A stretch of DNA of 64,000 nucleotides from JABCPE02 sp963520375 (GTDB lineage Bacteria; Bacteroidota; Bacteroidia; Flavobacteriales; Weeksellaceae), in the NCBI GenBank assembly GCA_963520375.1, contig CAUQQF010000008.1:7021-71020 (forward strand), given 5' to 3'. Position numbers and translations under genes: made by a program. A model generated the notes under the pieces. It ran no database searches. It saw only the letters and a list, made by a program, of their open reading frames with translations, and had not been told where the DNA came from. Shown piece after piece: positions 16,878 to 25,944 of the stretch (its first letter is position 1; each line of letters starts with the position of its first letter).

Positions 16878-19697
16878 ATGTTTTACAATCATCAAGAGAT
16901 AGAAAAGAAATGGCAGAAGTTCTGGGGAGAAAACCAAACTTTCAAAAGCCAGCAGCCGTCAGAAAGCAGCAAACCGAAATATTATGTTTTAGATATGTTT
17001 CCTTATCCATCAGGGGCGGGGCTTCATGTGGGGCATCCGCTGGGGTATATTGCGAGTGATATTTATGCCAGATTCAAAAGACACCAAGGGTACAATGTCC
17101 TTCATCCTGTGGGGTATGACAGCTTTGGGCTTCCTGCTGAGCAATATGCAATTCAGACAGGGCAGCATCCTGCGGTGACCACAGAGGAAAACATCAATAG
17201 ATATGAACAGCAGCTTAAAAAAATAGGCTTTTCCTTTGACTGGAGCAGGGAAATAAGAACCTCTGAGCCAGCCTATTACAGATGGACGCAGTGGATATTC
17301 ATAGAACTGTTTCATTCTTGGTATAATAAGGCTACAGACAGAGCGGAGAACATTTCTACCCTTGTGGCTCATTTAGAAAAGTTCGGGACAGAAAACCTTG
17401 ATGCCGTTCAGTCCGATGAACTAAATTTCACTGCAGAGGAATGGCTAAACGCATCTGAGGCGGATAAACAAGATATTTTATTGAATTACAGAATGGCTTA
17501 TCGAGCAGAGACTACGGTAAACTGGTGTCCTGCACTCGGAACGGTTCTTGCCAATGATGAGGTAAAAGATGGTAAGTCAGAGCGTGGCGGATACCCTGTT
17601 TATCAAAAGAAAATGATGCAGTGGTCTATGCGTATTACAGCTTATTCGGACAGACTTTTGAGAGGGCTGGACGGGCTGGACTGGTCAGAAGCAGTGAAAG
17701 AAAGCCAAAGAAACTGGATAGGAAAATCTGAGGGTGCTTTGGTGAAATTCGGTATTAAAGGTTCTGATGATTTTATAGAGGTTTTCACTACTCGCCCTGA
17801 TACTATTTTTGGGGTGTCTTTTGTTACACTTGCTCCAGAACACGAATTGGTTTCAAAAATCACTACGCCAGAGCAGAAAGAAGCCGTGGAGGCCTATATA
17901 GAAGCCACTTCCAAACGCTCCGAAAGAGATAGAATGGCAGATGTGAAGACTATTTCAGGAGTGTTCACAGGGGCTTATGCAGAACATCCTATTACTAAAG
18001 AACCTGTCCCTATTTGGCTTGGCGATTATGTTCTTGCAGGATACGGAACAGGTGCTGTGATGGCGGTTCCTGCGGGGGATGAGAGAGACTTTGCTTTTGC
18101 AAAACATTTTGATATTGAGATAAAAAACATATTTGACCAAGATATCTCCGAGAAGGCTTTTACCGAGAAAGAAGGTATGGTTTACCAAAATTCGGAGTTT
18201 CTAAATGGCTGCGATAGTTATGATAAGGCTGTAAAATCGGTTGTGGAATATTTGGAAAATCATAAAGTAGGAAAATCCAAAATAAACTACCGCCAGAGAG
18301 ATGCTATTTTCTCACGCCAAAGATACTGGGGGGAGCCTGTTCCTATTTATTATGAAAACGAAATGCCGTATACTCTGCCTGTTTCTGCGCTTCCACTTGA
18401 GTTGCCAGAAGTAGAAAAATACCTGCCTACCGAAGATGGAAACCCGCCACTAGGGAATGCTAAAAATTTCGCTTGGGATAAGGTTAATCAAAAAGTGGTG
18501 TCTACGGAACTAATTGACAATCAAAATATTTTCCCGCTTGAATTGTCCACTATGCCAGGCTGGGCGGGGAGCTCTTGGTATTTCTTAAGATACATGAATC
18601 CAAATAACGAAGCCGAGTTTTGCGATAAAAATATATCCGACTACTGGGGGCAGGTAGATTTGTATATCGGTGGAAGTGAGCATGCTACGGGGCATCTTCT
18701 TTATTCTCGTTTTTGGACTATGTTCCTAAAAGATAGAGGATTCATCAGCCACGAAGAACCTTTCCAAAAAATGATAAATCAAGGGATGATTTTGGGAATT
18801 TCGGCTTTTGTGTATCGTGTGGATGGAACGAATAAGTATGTTTCAAAAGCACTAGCAAAAGATTACGAAACTCAAAAAATCCACATCGACATATCATTAT
18901 TAAAAGGAACTTCGGACGAGCTGGATTTGGATAAGTTTAAGGCTTGGCGACCAGAGTTTAAGGATGCTGAATTTATCTTGGAAGACGGAAAATACATCAC
19001 AGAAAGAGAGGTTGAAAAAATGTCTAAATCCAAATATAATGTAGTAAATCCTGATGACATTTGCGAAGAGTATGGGGCGGACTGTCTAAGGCTTTATGAA
19101 ATGTTCCTTGGGCCGCTGGAGCAGTCTAAACCATGGAATACACAGGGCTTGAGCGGAGTTTATGGCTTCCTTAAGAAGTTCTATAATCTTTATTTTGATG
19201 GGGATACTTTTTCGGTTTCAGAGGAAGAGCCTACGAAAGAGGAGCTTAAAATCCTGCATACATTGATTAAAAAGGTGATTTACGATATTGAGAATTTTTC
19301 GTTCAATACTTCTGTGTCGCAGTTTATGATAGCCGTGAATGAATTACAGAAACTAAAATGTAATAAAAAAACTATCTTAGAGCCGCTCAGTGTTCTGATT
19401 TCGCCTTATGCACCGCATGTTTGTGAGGAACTTTGGAGTCTTCTTGGTAATACAGAGAGTATAGATTTTGCACCTTTTCCTGCTCTAAACGAGGCGTATT
19501 TGGTGGAAGATGAAATAGAATATCCAGTGAGTTTTAATGGGAAGATGAGGTTCAAACTTTCTCTTTCTGCAGAGCTTTCTAAAGAGGAAATCGAGGAAAT
19601 AGTAATGAAAAACGAGAAAGTAATCCAGCAGTTGGACGGAGCTAAACCAAAGAAAATCATAGTGGTACCGAAGAAAATCATAAATATAGTATCCTAA
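16878..19697 (+). CDS. leuS: Leucyl-tRNA synthetase
   Basis: 939 residues, class I synthetase. The HIGH-type motif is HVGH at 50-53 within YPSGAGLHVGHPLGY. The CP1 editing domain includes FTTRPDTIFG and GYGTGAVMAVPAGDERD. KMSKS lies near 714-718. The anticodon-binding domain and C-terminus follow. The protein is longer than the E. coli enzyme (860); inserts in the N-terminal catalytic part and before KMSKS are typical of Flavobacteriia. A TAAATTTG box sits at 16850-16857. Confidence 0.98.
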   Translation: MFYNHQEIEKKWQKFWGENQTFKSQQPSESSKPKYYVLDMFPYPSGAGLHVGHPLGYIASDIYARFKRHQGYNVLHPVGYDSFGLPAEQYAIQTGQHPAVTTEENINRYEQQLKKIGFSFDWSREIRTSEPAYYRWTQWIFIELFHSWYNKATDRAENISTLVAHLEKFGTENLDAVQSDELNFTAEEWLNASEADKQDILLNYRMAYRAETTVNWCPALGTVLANDEVKDGKSERGGYPVYQKKMMQWSMRITAYSDRLLRGLDGLDWSEAVKESQRNWIGKSEGALVKFGIKGSDDFIEVFTTRPDTIFGVSFVTLAPEHELVSKITTPEQKEAVEAYIEATSKRSERDRMADVKTISGVFTGAYAEHPITKEPVPIWLGDYVLAGYGTGAVMAVPAGDERDFAFAKHFDIEIKNIFDQDISEKAFTEKEGMVYQNSEFLNGCDSYDKAVKSVVEYLENHKVGKSKINYRQRDAIFSRQRYWGEPVPIYYENEMPYTLPVSALPLELPEVEKYLPTEDGNPPLGNAKNFAWDKVNQKVVSTELIDNQNIFPLELSTMPGWAGSSWYFLRYMNPNNEAEFCDKNISDYWGQVDLYIGGSEHATGHLLYSRFWTMFLKDRGFISHEEPFQKMINQGMILGISAFVYRVDGTNKYVSKALAKDYETQKIHIDISLLKGTSDELDLDKFKAWRPEFKDAEFILEDGKYITEREVEKMSKSKYNVVNPDDICEEYGADCLRLYEMFLGPLEQSKPWNTQGLSGVYGFLKKFYNLYFDGDTFSVSEEEPTKEELKILHTLIKKVIYDIENFSFNTSVSQFMIAVNELQKLKCNKKTILEPLSVLISPYAPHVCEELWSLLGNTESIDFAPFPALNEAYLVEDEIEYPVSFNGKMRFKLSLSAELSKEEIEEIVMKNEKVIQQLDGAKPKKIIVVPKKIINIVS

Positions 19698-19879
19698 TTT
19701 GATAAAGATTTTAAAATTTGGTAAACTTTTTGATTATTCTATAAATATAGGAGCTTATTTTAATAAAAAAACATATTTATTTCTTGAAATTTTCAATTTT
19801 TGATGAAATAAATTTGTATAGAACAAAAAAAAGTATTTATTTTACGCAATCAAAAAATAATTTATAATTTAGTTTAGAT

Positions 19880-20743
19880 ATGGAAATGAATGTTTCAACT
19901 CAAGAGCAACAAGTAGTTGCAAGAAAAACAGGAGGTCTTAACCCATTTTTAGTATTACCACTTTTATTAGTAGTAGGTATTTGTATTTATCTATTTGTTT
20001 TTGGTAACCCTAGTAACTTTAAAAATGAAGGACTTTCTGGAATGTCTGTCGCTTTTAGTGATATAGCAGCTAAGGACTTGGTACCTAAGCGTATTATTGG
20101 AATGGTGTATTTAGGAGGGTTTATCGTACCTGTTCTTATTACATTTGCTGTTACAGTATTGGTATTCTCTTTAGAGCGTTTCTTCGTTTTGAATAAAGCA
20201 GAAGGAGCAGGAAATCTTGAAGGTTTCGTTCTAAAAATTAGACAACTTTTAAAAGAAAATAGAATTTCTGAAGCACAAGAAGAATGTGACAAGCAGAGAG
20301 GTTCAGTAGGAAATGTTGTTAAGGAAGCTTTGACTACTTATAAGGCTCTTAGCAAAGATACTACAATGAACAGAGAACAAAAAATGGCTGCTCTTAACAA
20401 ATCTATAGAAGAGGCTACAACTCTAGAAATGCCTATGATGGAAAAGAACATGTCTATCCTTTCTACATTAGGAACAGTAGCGACATTGGTAGCGTTATTA
20501 GGTACCGTAATGGGGATGATTGGTGCGTTCTATGCATTAGGTTCAGGAGGAGGAACTCCAGATGCTGCGGCTCTATCTATTGGTATCTCTGAAGCCTTGA
20601 TTAACACGGCATTAGGAATTGGTACATCTGCTATTGCTATCATATTTTATAACTTCTTTACATCTAAGATAGATGGTATGACATTTAAAATCGATGAGAT
20701 TGCAATGTCTATTCAGCAGTCTTTCGCTGAAAATCATAAATAA
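19880..20743 (+). CDS. exbB: MotA/TolQ/ExbB proton channel protein
   Basis: 287 residues. Four hydrophobic segments: about 22-42, 72-95, and the conserved pair near 192-220 and 236-262 that carries ATLVALLGTVMGMIGAFYAL and GISEALINTALGIGTSAIA. ExbB forms the pentameric inner-membrane channel that with ExbD converts proton motive force into TonB movement. First gene of exbB-exbD-exbD-tonB. A TAAATTTG box at 19809-19816 with TTG at 19784-19786 fits its promoter. Confidence 0.95.
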   Translation: MEMNVSTQEQQVVARKTGGLNPFLVLPLLLVVGICIYLFVFGNPSNFKNEGLSGMSVAFSDIAAKDLVPKRIIGMVYLGGFIVPVLITFAVTVLVFSLERFFVLNKAEGAGNLEGFVLKIRQLLKENRISEAQEECDKQRGSVGNVVKEALTTYKALSKDTTMNREQKMAALNKSIEEATTLEMPMMEKNMSILSTLGTVATLVALLGTVMGMIGAFYALGSGGGTPDAAALSIGISEALINTALGIGTSAIAIIFYNFFTSKIDGMTFKIDEIAMSIQQSFAENHK

Positions 20744-20813
20744 GATTTAGTGAAAATTCATCTTGATTTTCATCTAAATTTAGTAAGAAGTTTAATTAAA
20801 ATATAAATAGATA

Positions 20814-21404
20814 ATGGCAAGAATCAAACCAAAAAGACACGGAGTAGTTACTGATATGACTGCCATGTGTGATGTTGCATTCCTGCTTCTTACCTTCTTT
20901 ATCTTGACTACGGAGTTTAAACAACCCGATGTTGAGGACATTGTAACCCCTTCTTCTATATCAAAATCTAAACTTACAGAAGGAGATAATACAATGACTA
21001 TTAGTGTAACAAAAGACGGAAGATATTATTTTTCACCGACTAATAATCCATCTCAAAGAGTAGAATTGTTAGAAACAATGGGAGAAAAATATAATATAAC
21101 ATTCACAGAGCAAGAAAAGACTGCATTCCAAAACACTCAGTTTGTAGGGGTCCCAGTTGCACAGTTGAAGGCTTTTCTTCAATTACCAGAGGATCAGAGA
21201 AAAAAATACAAAGGCTCTATACCAATGGATAGTGCAAACACGCAGCTAGTAGAGTGGGTGCAGAATAATGCAAAGATTAATAGAGAAGCTAAACTTGCTG
21301 TAAAAGGTGATGGAGGCGCATCTTATGATAAGTTTAAAGTTCTTTTTGAAGGACTGAGAGATATAGAGTTTTATAAATTTGTGTTGGTGACAACGGAAGA
21401 ATAA
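20814..21404 (+). CDS. exbD: ExbD/TolR biopolymer transport protein (first copy)
   Basis: 196 residues: N-terminal basic segment, one transmembrane helix (about 22-39) preceded by the proton-path aspartate of the DMTAMCDVAFLLLTFFI motif, then a periplasmic domain with an extra insert compared with the second copy. It sits 70 bases after exbB and 16 before the second exbD. Confidence 0.93.
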   Translation: MARIKPKRHGVVTDMTAMCDVAFLLLTFFILTTEFKQPDVEDIVTPSSISKSKLTEGDNTMTISVTKDGRYYFSPTNNPSQRVELLETMGEKYNITFTEQEKTAFQNTQFVGVPVAQLKAFLQLPEDQRKKYKGSIPMDSANTQLVEWVQNNAKINREAKLAVKGDGGASYDKFKVLFEGLRDIEFYKFVLVTTEE

Positions 21405-21420
21405 ACATAAAAGAATAAAA

Positions 21421-21957
21421 ATGGCAGAAGTACAAGTACAAGACAAAGGTGGTAAAGGAGGAAAAGTACGCTCCAAAAAGCAGTCTACAAGAGTAGATAT
21501 GACACCGATGGTGGATTTGGGATTCCTATTGATTACATTCTTTATGTTTACCACTACTTTCACCAAACCAAATATTATGGATTTGGGACTTCCTGCGAAG
21601 CCGAAGCCAGGGCAAGAGGTGCCAACTCCAGAAATTGATTTGACGAATTCTATTACATTTATTATTGCAAAGGATAATAAGTTGTTCTATCATCAGAAAG
21701 ATGCCGCAGGTCTTAATGTAGAAACATTGGTAGAAACTACCTATGACCGTGAAGGAGTAGAAAAGGTAATAGCTCAAGCAAAAGGTAGAGCGAAGAAACC
21801 AGATTTCTTTACGGTGATTATCAAACCAATGGAAGATGCAAGTTTTAGAAATTTCGTTGATATCCTTGATGAGATGGAAATTACTGGTAGTAAGAGATTT
21901 GCTATAGGAGAGATTAAGCCTTTTGAAAAGGCTGTCTATGAACAAAAAGTGAAATAA
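21421..21957 (+). CDS. exbD: ExbD/TolR biopolymer transport protein (second copy)
   Basis: 178 residues: basic N-terminus, DMTPMVDLGFLLITFFMFTT as the single transmembrane helix with the conserved Asp, and a periplasmic TolR-like domain (FFTVIIKPMEDASFRNFVDI). Two unlike ExbDs in one operon are usual in Bacteroidota and may form a heteromeric stator with ExbB. Confidence 0.93.
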   Translation: MAEVQVQDKGGKGGKVRSKKQSTRVDMTPMVDLGFLLITFFMFTTTFTKPNIMDLGLPAKPKPGQEVPTPEIDLTNSITFIIAKDNKLFYHQKDAAGLNVETLVETTYDREGVEKVIAQAKGRAKKPDFFTVIIKPMEDASFRNFVDILDEMEITGSKRFAIGEIKPFEKAVYEQKVK

Positions 21958-21972
21958 TTAAAAACCAACAGT

Positions 21973-22869
21973 ATGGCAGATAAAGAATTAGAATACACAG
22001 ATTTTGAGGAACTTGTATTTGAAGATAGAAATAAAGAATATGGTGCCTATGACCTGAGAAAAAGTTATAAATGGTTTTTAACTAAAGCTTTCTTTTTGGG
22101 GACAGTAATTTTTGTTGCGGCTATTATTTTACCACTTGTTTATGTTGCAGCTACAGAAGGGGAAAAAGTAAAAGAAACTCAGGTAGATATTGATCTGCTC
22201 CAGCACACTGAGGCTCCAGAAGAAAAAATAGAAGAAGATAAACCAAAAGAAGATGAGGAAATCCATGAATCAAAACCAGATGAACAAAGTATTCAGGATT
22301 TGGCTCAAAAGGTGGATGATATTCCTCAGCAACAGACAATTCAGGATTTAGTTCCAGAGCCTAAAGCAGAACCTAAAAATGAAACCCCTCCTCCTACAAA
22401 TGATGAGAAGAAAGATGTGGCTACAGGAGTCAAGACTCAAGAAGGAACTAAAGATACAGGCTACCAAGGAGACCAAAGAAGAGATGGAGTGGAAGGTGGA
22501 CAAGGGAATCAGTCTAAGAGAGATGATAGTAAAGTAGTAGAAAATAAGGTAGACACTAATATCGTCCATACTTCAGTAGATGTAGAAGCTGACTATGGTA
22601 ATGGAGGATTGAACGGGTTTAGAGCAAAAGTTATGGAGAACTTTGATAATGAAGCTGTAGAGGGAGAAGGTGTTCTTACTACGACTGTTAAGTTCGTTGT
22701 AGAAACTAATGGTACTGTTTCCCAAGTAAAAGCTACGGGTTCTAATGCTGACTTTAACAGGGAAGCTGAGAGAGTGGTAAGATCCATAAAAGGATGGAAA
22801 CCAGCTAAAAAAGGAGGAGTTAATGTAAGATCTTATTATAGTCTTCCATTGAAAATGAAGTTTGAATAA
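21973..22869 (+). CDS. tonB: TonB-family energy transducer
   Basis: 298 residues. A cytoplasmic segment with the family's EDRNKEYGAYDLRK, one transmembrane helix at about 36-58, a long Pro/Glu/Lys-rich periplasmic spacer (about 70-190), and the C-terminal TonB domain (VEGEGVLTTTVKFVVETNGT; RVVRSIKGWKPAKKGG; YYSLPLKMKFE). It carries inner-membrane energy to TonB-dependent receptors such as the barrel protein in this window. Last gene of the exb operon; a terminator follows at 22886-22916. Confidence 0.95.
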   Translation: MADKELEYTDFEELVFEDRNKEYGAYDLRKSYKWFLTKAFFLGTVIFVAAIILPLVYVAATEGEKVKETQVDIDLLQHTEAPEEKIEEDKPKEDEEIHESKPDEQSIQDLAQKVDDIPQQQTIQDLVPEPKAEPKNETPPPTNDEKKDVATGVKTQEGTKDTGYQGDQRRDGVEGGQGNQSKRDDSKVVENKVDTNIVHTSVDVEADYGNGGLNGFRAKVMENFDNEAVEGEGVLTTTVKFVVETNGTVSQVKATGSNADFNREAERVVRSIKGWKPAKKGGVNVRSYYSLPLKMKFE

Positions 22870-22885
22870 TTTTAACTTAATAATA

Positions 22886-22916
22886 AAAAGAGAGAAGTAA
22901 AATACTTCTCTTTTTT
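22886..22916 (+). terminator. Terminator of the exbB-exbD-exbD-tonB operon
   Basis: AAAAAGAGAGAAGTA / TACTTCTCTTTTT around a 3-base loop, then T7. Confidence 0.9.
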
Positions 22917-22932
22917 TATTATATTTGTCACT

Positions 22933-23133
22933 ATGTTTTATAATTTGTTATCATTCATTGTAGGGGTTTTATATATCATTGTAGGTATTTTTGTGATTAT
23001 TACAAAATCATTTGGTGTGAAATTAGAGCCGATGCCTGCAAATGTGCTGGGTTTTTTACTCTGTATTTATGGTGTATTTAGGTTAGTTAGAGCGTTTATT
23101 CGTTTAAGAAAAGAAAGAAGAGATGAGGAATAA
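22933..23133 (+). CDS. Small membrane protein, unknown function
   Basis: 66 residues with two transmembrane helices (about 5-25 and 35-55) and a strongly basic tail (RLRKERRDEE). Its 3' end overlaps the next gene's start by 11 bases, so the two are coupled. I do not recognise a named family. Confidence 0.75.
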   Translation: MFYNLLSFIVGVLYIIVGIFVIITKSFGVKLEPMPANVLGFLLCIYGVFRLVRAFIRLRKERRDEE

Positions 23134-24004
23134 TTTAGTTTTATATATTTTATTGGCATTTTTGGTTTTTTCATGTAAAGGAAAAGAGCAAGAAAAAACG
23201 GCTAATGTTCATACCAGTGGCGAAATCACCCTTCAATATGATGATTCTTTTACTAATATAGCAGAAGCATTGTCTCATCGGTATATGAATGCTTACCCTA
23301 ACACAAAAATAAACTTAAAAGTCAGCAAAGAAGACCAAGCATTGGAAGATTTGCTCAATCATAAGGTGGATGTTATCATCATGTCTCGTGAACTCACAGA
23401 ACAAGAACGAAAATACTGGGATGTAAAGACAAAGCTTCCATGGCAGCCCTCTTATTTTGCGGCGGATGCAGTGTGTTTTGTGGTGAATAAAAACTCCGAA
23501 AAACAGCATGTTTCTTTGGAGGAAATAAAGGAAATGTTGAAATCTGGAGACAAAAAATTGATTTTTGATGGTGCAAATACAAGTAATCTGAACGCGGTGC
23601 TTCAAAAATTAAATTTAGATATCAAAGATGTGAAATATTCCCGATTAGAAGGGAATGAGAACATTATAGAAAGTTTGGAAAAATTTTCTAATCATATCGG
23701 TGTAATAAGCTATAATACGATTAGCCGCCCATATGGAGAGAGAGCCACAAAACTGAGACAAAATATTAAAATTCTTCCAATAAAAGTAGGAGATTCTTTG
23801 CTTTTACCAAATAAAGAAAATCTAAAAACTCAGAAATATCCATTGACCAAACTTCTGTATTTCTTGACAGATGAAGGGACATTTGGGCTGGCGAATGGAC
23901 TGATAAGATATTCATGTACACATATTGGACAAAAAATAGTTGATAAAGAGGGACTTCAGCCATATAATCTTTATCCAAGAACCATAAATATAATTAACAA
24001 TTAG
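23123..24004 (+). CDS. PstS-like phosphate-binding lipoprotein
   Basis: 293 residues, lipobox FSC (Cys18). The chain is a periplasmic substrate-binding fold of the PBP-like PstS type: SGEITLQYDDSF, VDVIIMSRELTEQE, AADAVCFVVNKNS, HIGVISYN and PLTKLLYFLTDEG. No pst permease genes follow. In Flavobacteriia a gene of this type is commonly found beside exbB/exbD/tonB, so a role in outer-membrane phosphate or oligomer sensing has been guessed, but is not shown. Overlaps the small membrane protein gene upstream. Confidence 0.82.
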   Translation: MRNNLVLYILLAFLVFSCKGKEQEKTANVHTSGEITLQYDDSFTNIAEALSHRYMNAYPNTKINLKVSKEDQALEDLLNHKVDVIIMSRELTEQERKYWDVKTKLPWQPSYFAADAVCFVVNKNSEKQHVSLEEIKEMLKSGDKKLIFDGANTSNLNAVLQKLNLDIKDVKYSRLEGNENIIESLEKFSNHIGVISYNTISRPYGERATKLRQNIKILPIKVGDSLLLPNKENLKTQKYPLTKLLYFLTDEGTFGLANGLIRYSCTHIGQKIVDKEGLQPYNLYPRTINIINN

Positions 24005-24009
24005 AACAA

Positions 24010-24729
24010 ATGAAATTAGATATTTTAGCAATAGGCGCTCATCCTGATGATGTAGAGTTCGCATGTGGTGGAACTCTTTTGAAATTAGCTTCCGAAGGGA
24101 AAAGCATAGGAATCATAGATCTTACACAGGGAGAAATGGGAACTCGTGGAACCATAGAAACAAGGTACGAGGAGGCTGCCAATGCAGCAAAATTACTAGG
24201 TCTGAAAGCCAGAGAAAATCTGAAAATGAAAGATGGTTTTTTGGTTAATTCCGAGGAATATCAGTTGCGAATAGTGCAAATGATTAGAAAATACCGACCA
24301 GAGATAGTCTTTTGTAATGCATGGGAAGATCGTCATCCAGACCATGCAAAGGGCTCTAAACTCGTTTCTGATGCGTGTTTTCTCGCTGGACTTAGAAAAT
24401 TAGAAACAGAATATAATGGCGAAAAACAGGAAGCGTGGAGACCTAAACATGTTTTTCATTATATCCAATGGAAACACATTACGCCTGATTTTGTAGTGGA
24501 TATTTCTGATTTTATGGAGAAAAAGATGGAAGTGTGTAAAGCCTACAAAACACAGTTGTTTGATGCAAATTCCAAAGACCCAATAACGCACACTGCAACT
24601 AAGGATTTCATGGAAAGTATCACATATAGGGCTCAGGACTTAGGAAGGTTGAGTGGAGTGGACTATGCAGAGGGCTTTGTGAGTGAGCGATTGTTGGCGT
24701 TTAAAAATTTTGATGGAATTATTTGGTAG
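24010..24729 (+). CDS. bshB1: Bacillithiol biosynthesis deacetylase BshB1
   Basis: 239 residues, LmbE/PIG-L fold zinc deacetylase. The metal site is AHPDD at 10-14 and RHPDH at 108-112 (WEDRHPDHAKGSKL). TQGEMGTRGT follows the first strand as in BshB1. It converts GlcNAc-malate to GlcN-malate in bacillithiol synthesis, the thiol used instead of glutathione in many Bacteroidota. It starts 5 bases after the PstS-like gene, so it is in the same transcript. Confidence 0.93.
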   Translation: MKLDILAIGAHPDDVEFACGGTLLKLASEGKSIGIIDLTQGEMGTRGTIETRYEEAANAAKLLGLKARENLKMKDGFLVNSEEYQLRIVQMIRKYRPEIVFCNAWEDRHPDHAKGSKLVSDACFLAGLRKLETEYNGEKQEAWRPKHVFHYIQWKHITPDFVVDISDFMEKKMEVCKAYKTQLFDANSKDPITHTATKDFMESITYRAQDLGRLSGVDYAEGFVSERLLAFKNFDGIIW

Positions 24730-24752
24730 TAAAGAAAAAATTACTATCTTTG
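24722..24752 (+). promoter_or_regulatory. Promoter of tRNA-His
   Basis: TTTG at 24722-24725 (inside the end of bshB1), 19-base spacer, TATCTTTG at 24745-24752. The tRNA begins 15 bases later. Confidence 0.75.
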
Positions 24753-24766
24753 CACCGCTTTATTAT

Positions 24767-24841
24767 GGTGGCTGTAGCTCAGTTGGTTAGAGCGTCAGAT
24801 TGTGGTCCTGAAGGTCGCCGGTTCGATCCCGGTCAGCCACC
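24767..24841 (+). tRNA. tRNA-His (GTG)
   Basis: Cloverleaf with extra G at -1 (24767), acceptor GTGGCTG / CAGCCAC, anticodon GTG in the loop ATTGTGG, T-loop GTTCGATCC. The CCA end is not encoded. Confidence 0.97.
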
Positions 24842-24844
24842 CAC

Positions 24845-24878
24845 AAAAAAACACATTCCTTTTGGAATGTGTTTTTTT
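24845..24878 (+). terminator. Terminator of tRNA-His
   Basis: AAAAAACACATTCC / GGAATGTGTTTTTTT with a TTTT loop. Confidence 0.88.
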
Positions 24879-24895
24879 ATTTGTCCACTTTCTTC

Positions 24896-25753
24896 TTATT
24901 TCAAAATATATTTTTGGTGGTATTTTACTAGATTTTCTATGGGCTTTTGTACGATAGTTCCTACATTTAGGCGGTAGTAAGAGGCCACAGATTTTAGAAT
25001 ATCTTGGTAAATATAGGATATGGAACCCACAAAATTGATTTCACAAGAGAAACAGTTTTTATAAGGGAGAATGTGGTATTCAAAGAACCTTTTCATTTCT
25101 TGGAATACTAGATTTTGTAGGTAAGGATGGTTTTTCCTCTCGGCTACAAATTTATTGAAAGAGGCTAGATAAGAGTTAGCCATAGGAGAGTGGTAGATTT
25201 TCTGAATCAGCTGAGCTGCAGATAGTTGGTAGGTCTGCTCAAATTCATCAGCCAAATCTTTTGGTAATTTTTTCATGAAAAAATCCCTCACGACAGCTTT
25301 CCCGATGGCGCTCCCACTTCCTTCGTCTCCCAACATATGCCCTAATGAAGGGAGTTCTCTGTGTAGTGTTTCGCCGTCAAAGAGGCAGGAATTAGACCCT
25401 GTTCCTAAAATACACACAATGGCAGGAGTTCCCTGATAAGCGGCATAAGCAGCAGCTGTAAGGTCTTCCTGCACAGAGATTTCTGCATTTGGGAAGACTT
25501 TTTGGATTTCGCTTTTTACGATTTTTTTATTTTCATCAAAACCACAGCCTGCACCATAGAAATAGATGTTTTTAAGATCGTTTTTGATTTTTATAAGGTC
25601 TGGATTTTTTTCTATTTCGTTGGCTATTTTATCATGTGCTATGATATTAGGATTTAGCCCAATGGTCTGCGTTTTCAGCAGCTCTTCTTTGCCGTTTTCT
25701 TGTAAAAGAACCCAATCACATTTGGTGGCTCCGCCATCTACGATTGCAATCAT
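24896..25753 (-). CDS. BadF/BadG-family sugar kinase (probable N-acetylglucosamine kinase)
   Basis: 285 residues from ATG 25753 (MIAIVDGGATKCDW); an earlier in-frame ATG at 25810 adds 19 non-conserved residues and is less likely. ATPase fold of the acetate/sugar kinase superfamily: phosphate-1 loop DGGATKCDW, GAGCGFDENK, phosphate-2 ILGTGSNSCLF, then LGDEGSGSAIGK. Bacteroidota members phosphorylate GlcNAc or MurNAc from cell-wall recycling. It diverges from an acyltransferase and a sugar-transporter gene, which fits amino-sugar uptake, though the substrate is not proved. Confidence 0.8.
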   Translation of the reverse strand: MIAIVDGGATKCDWVLLQENGKEELLKTQTIGLNPNIIAHDKIANEIEKNPDLIKIKNDLKNIYFYGAGCGFDENKKIVKSEIQKVFPNAEISVQEDLTAAAYAAYQGTPAIVCILGTGSNSCLFDGETLHRELPSLGHMLGDEGSGSAIGKAVVRDFFMKKLPKDLADEFEQTYQLSAAQLIQKIYHSPMANSYLASFNKFVAERKNHPYLQNLVFQEMKRFFEYHILPYKNCFSCEINFVGSISYIYQDILKSVASYYRLNVGTIVQKPIENLVKYHQKYILK

Positions 25754-25852
25754 ATTTTTGTGTAATTTTTTGGGAACGAAAATAAGGAATAATTTTTTAA
25801 TTTTAATCAAAATCCATGGCGAATCTTTTTTCTCTCAAATGAATTAAAAGTT

Positions 25853-25860
25853 TAAATTTG
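25853..25860 (+). promoter_or_regulatory. -7 box TAAATTTG for the acyltransferase-sugar transporter genes
   Basis: Matches TAnnTTTG, divergent from the kinase gene start. A short peptide ORF of eight codons, ATG at about 25876, lies in the leader. Confidence 0.45.
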
Positions 25861-25944
25861 CCCTCATAAAACGAAATGAATGATTTTAAACTAAAATAAA
25901 CATTGTTTTTGTTTAAAATAATATTAACAGATAAATTATTGATA

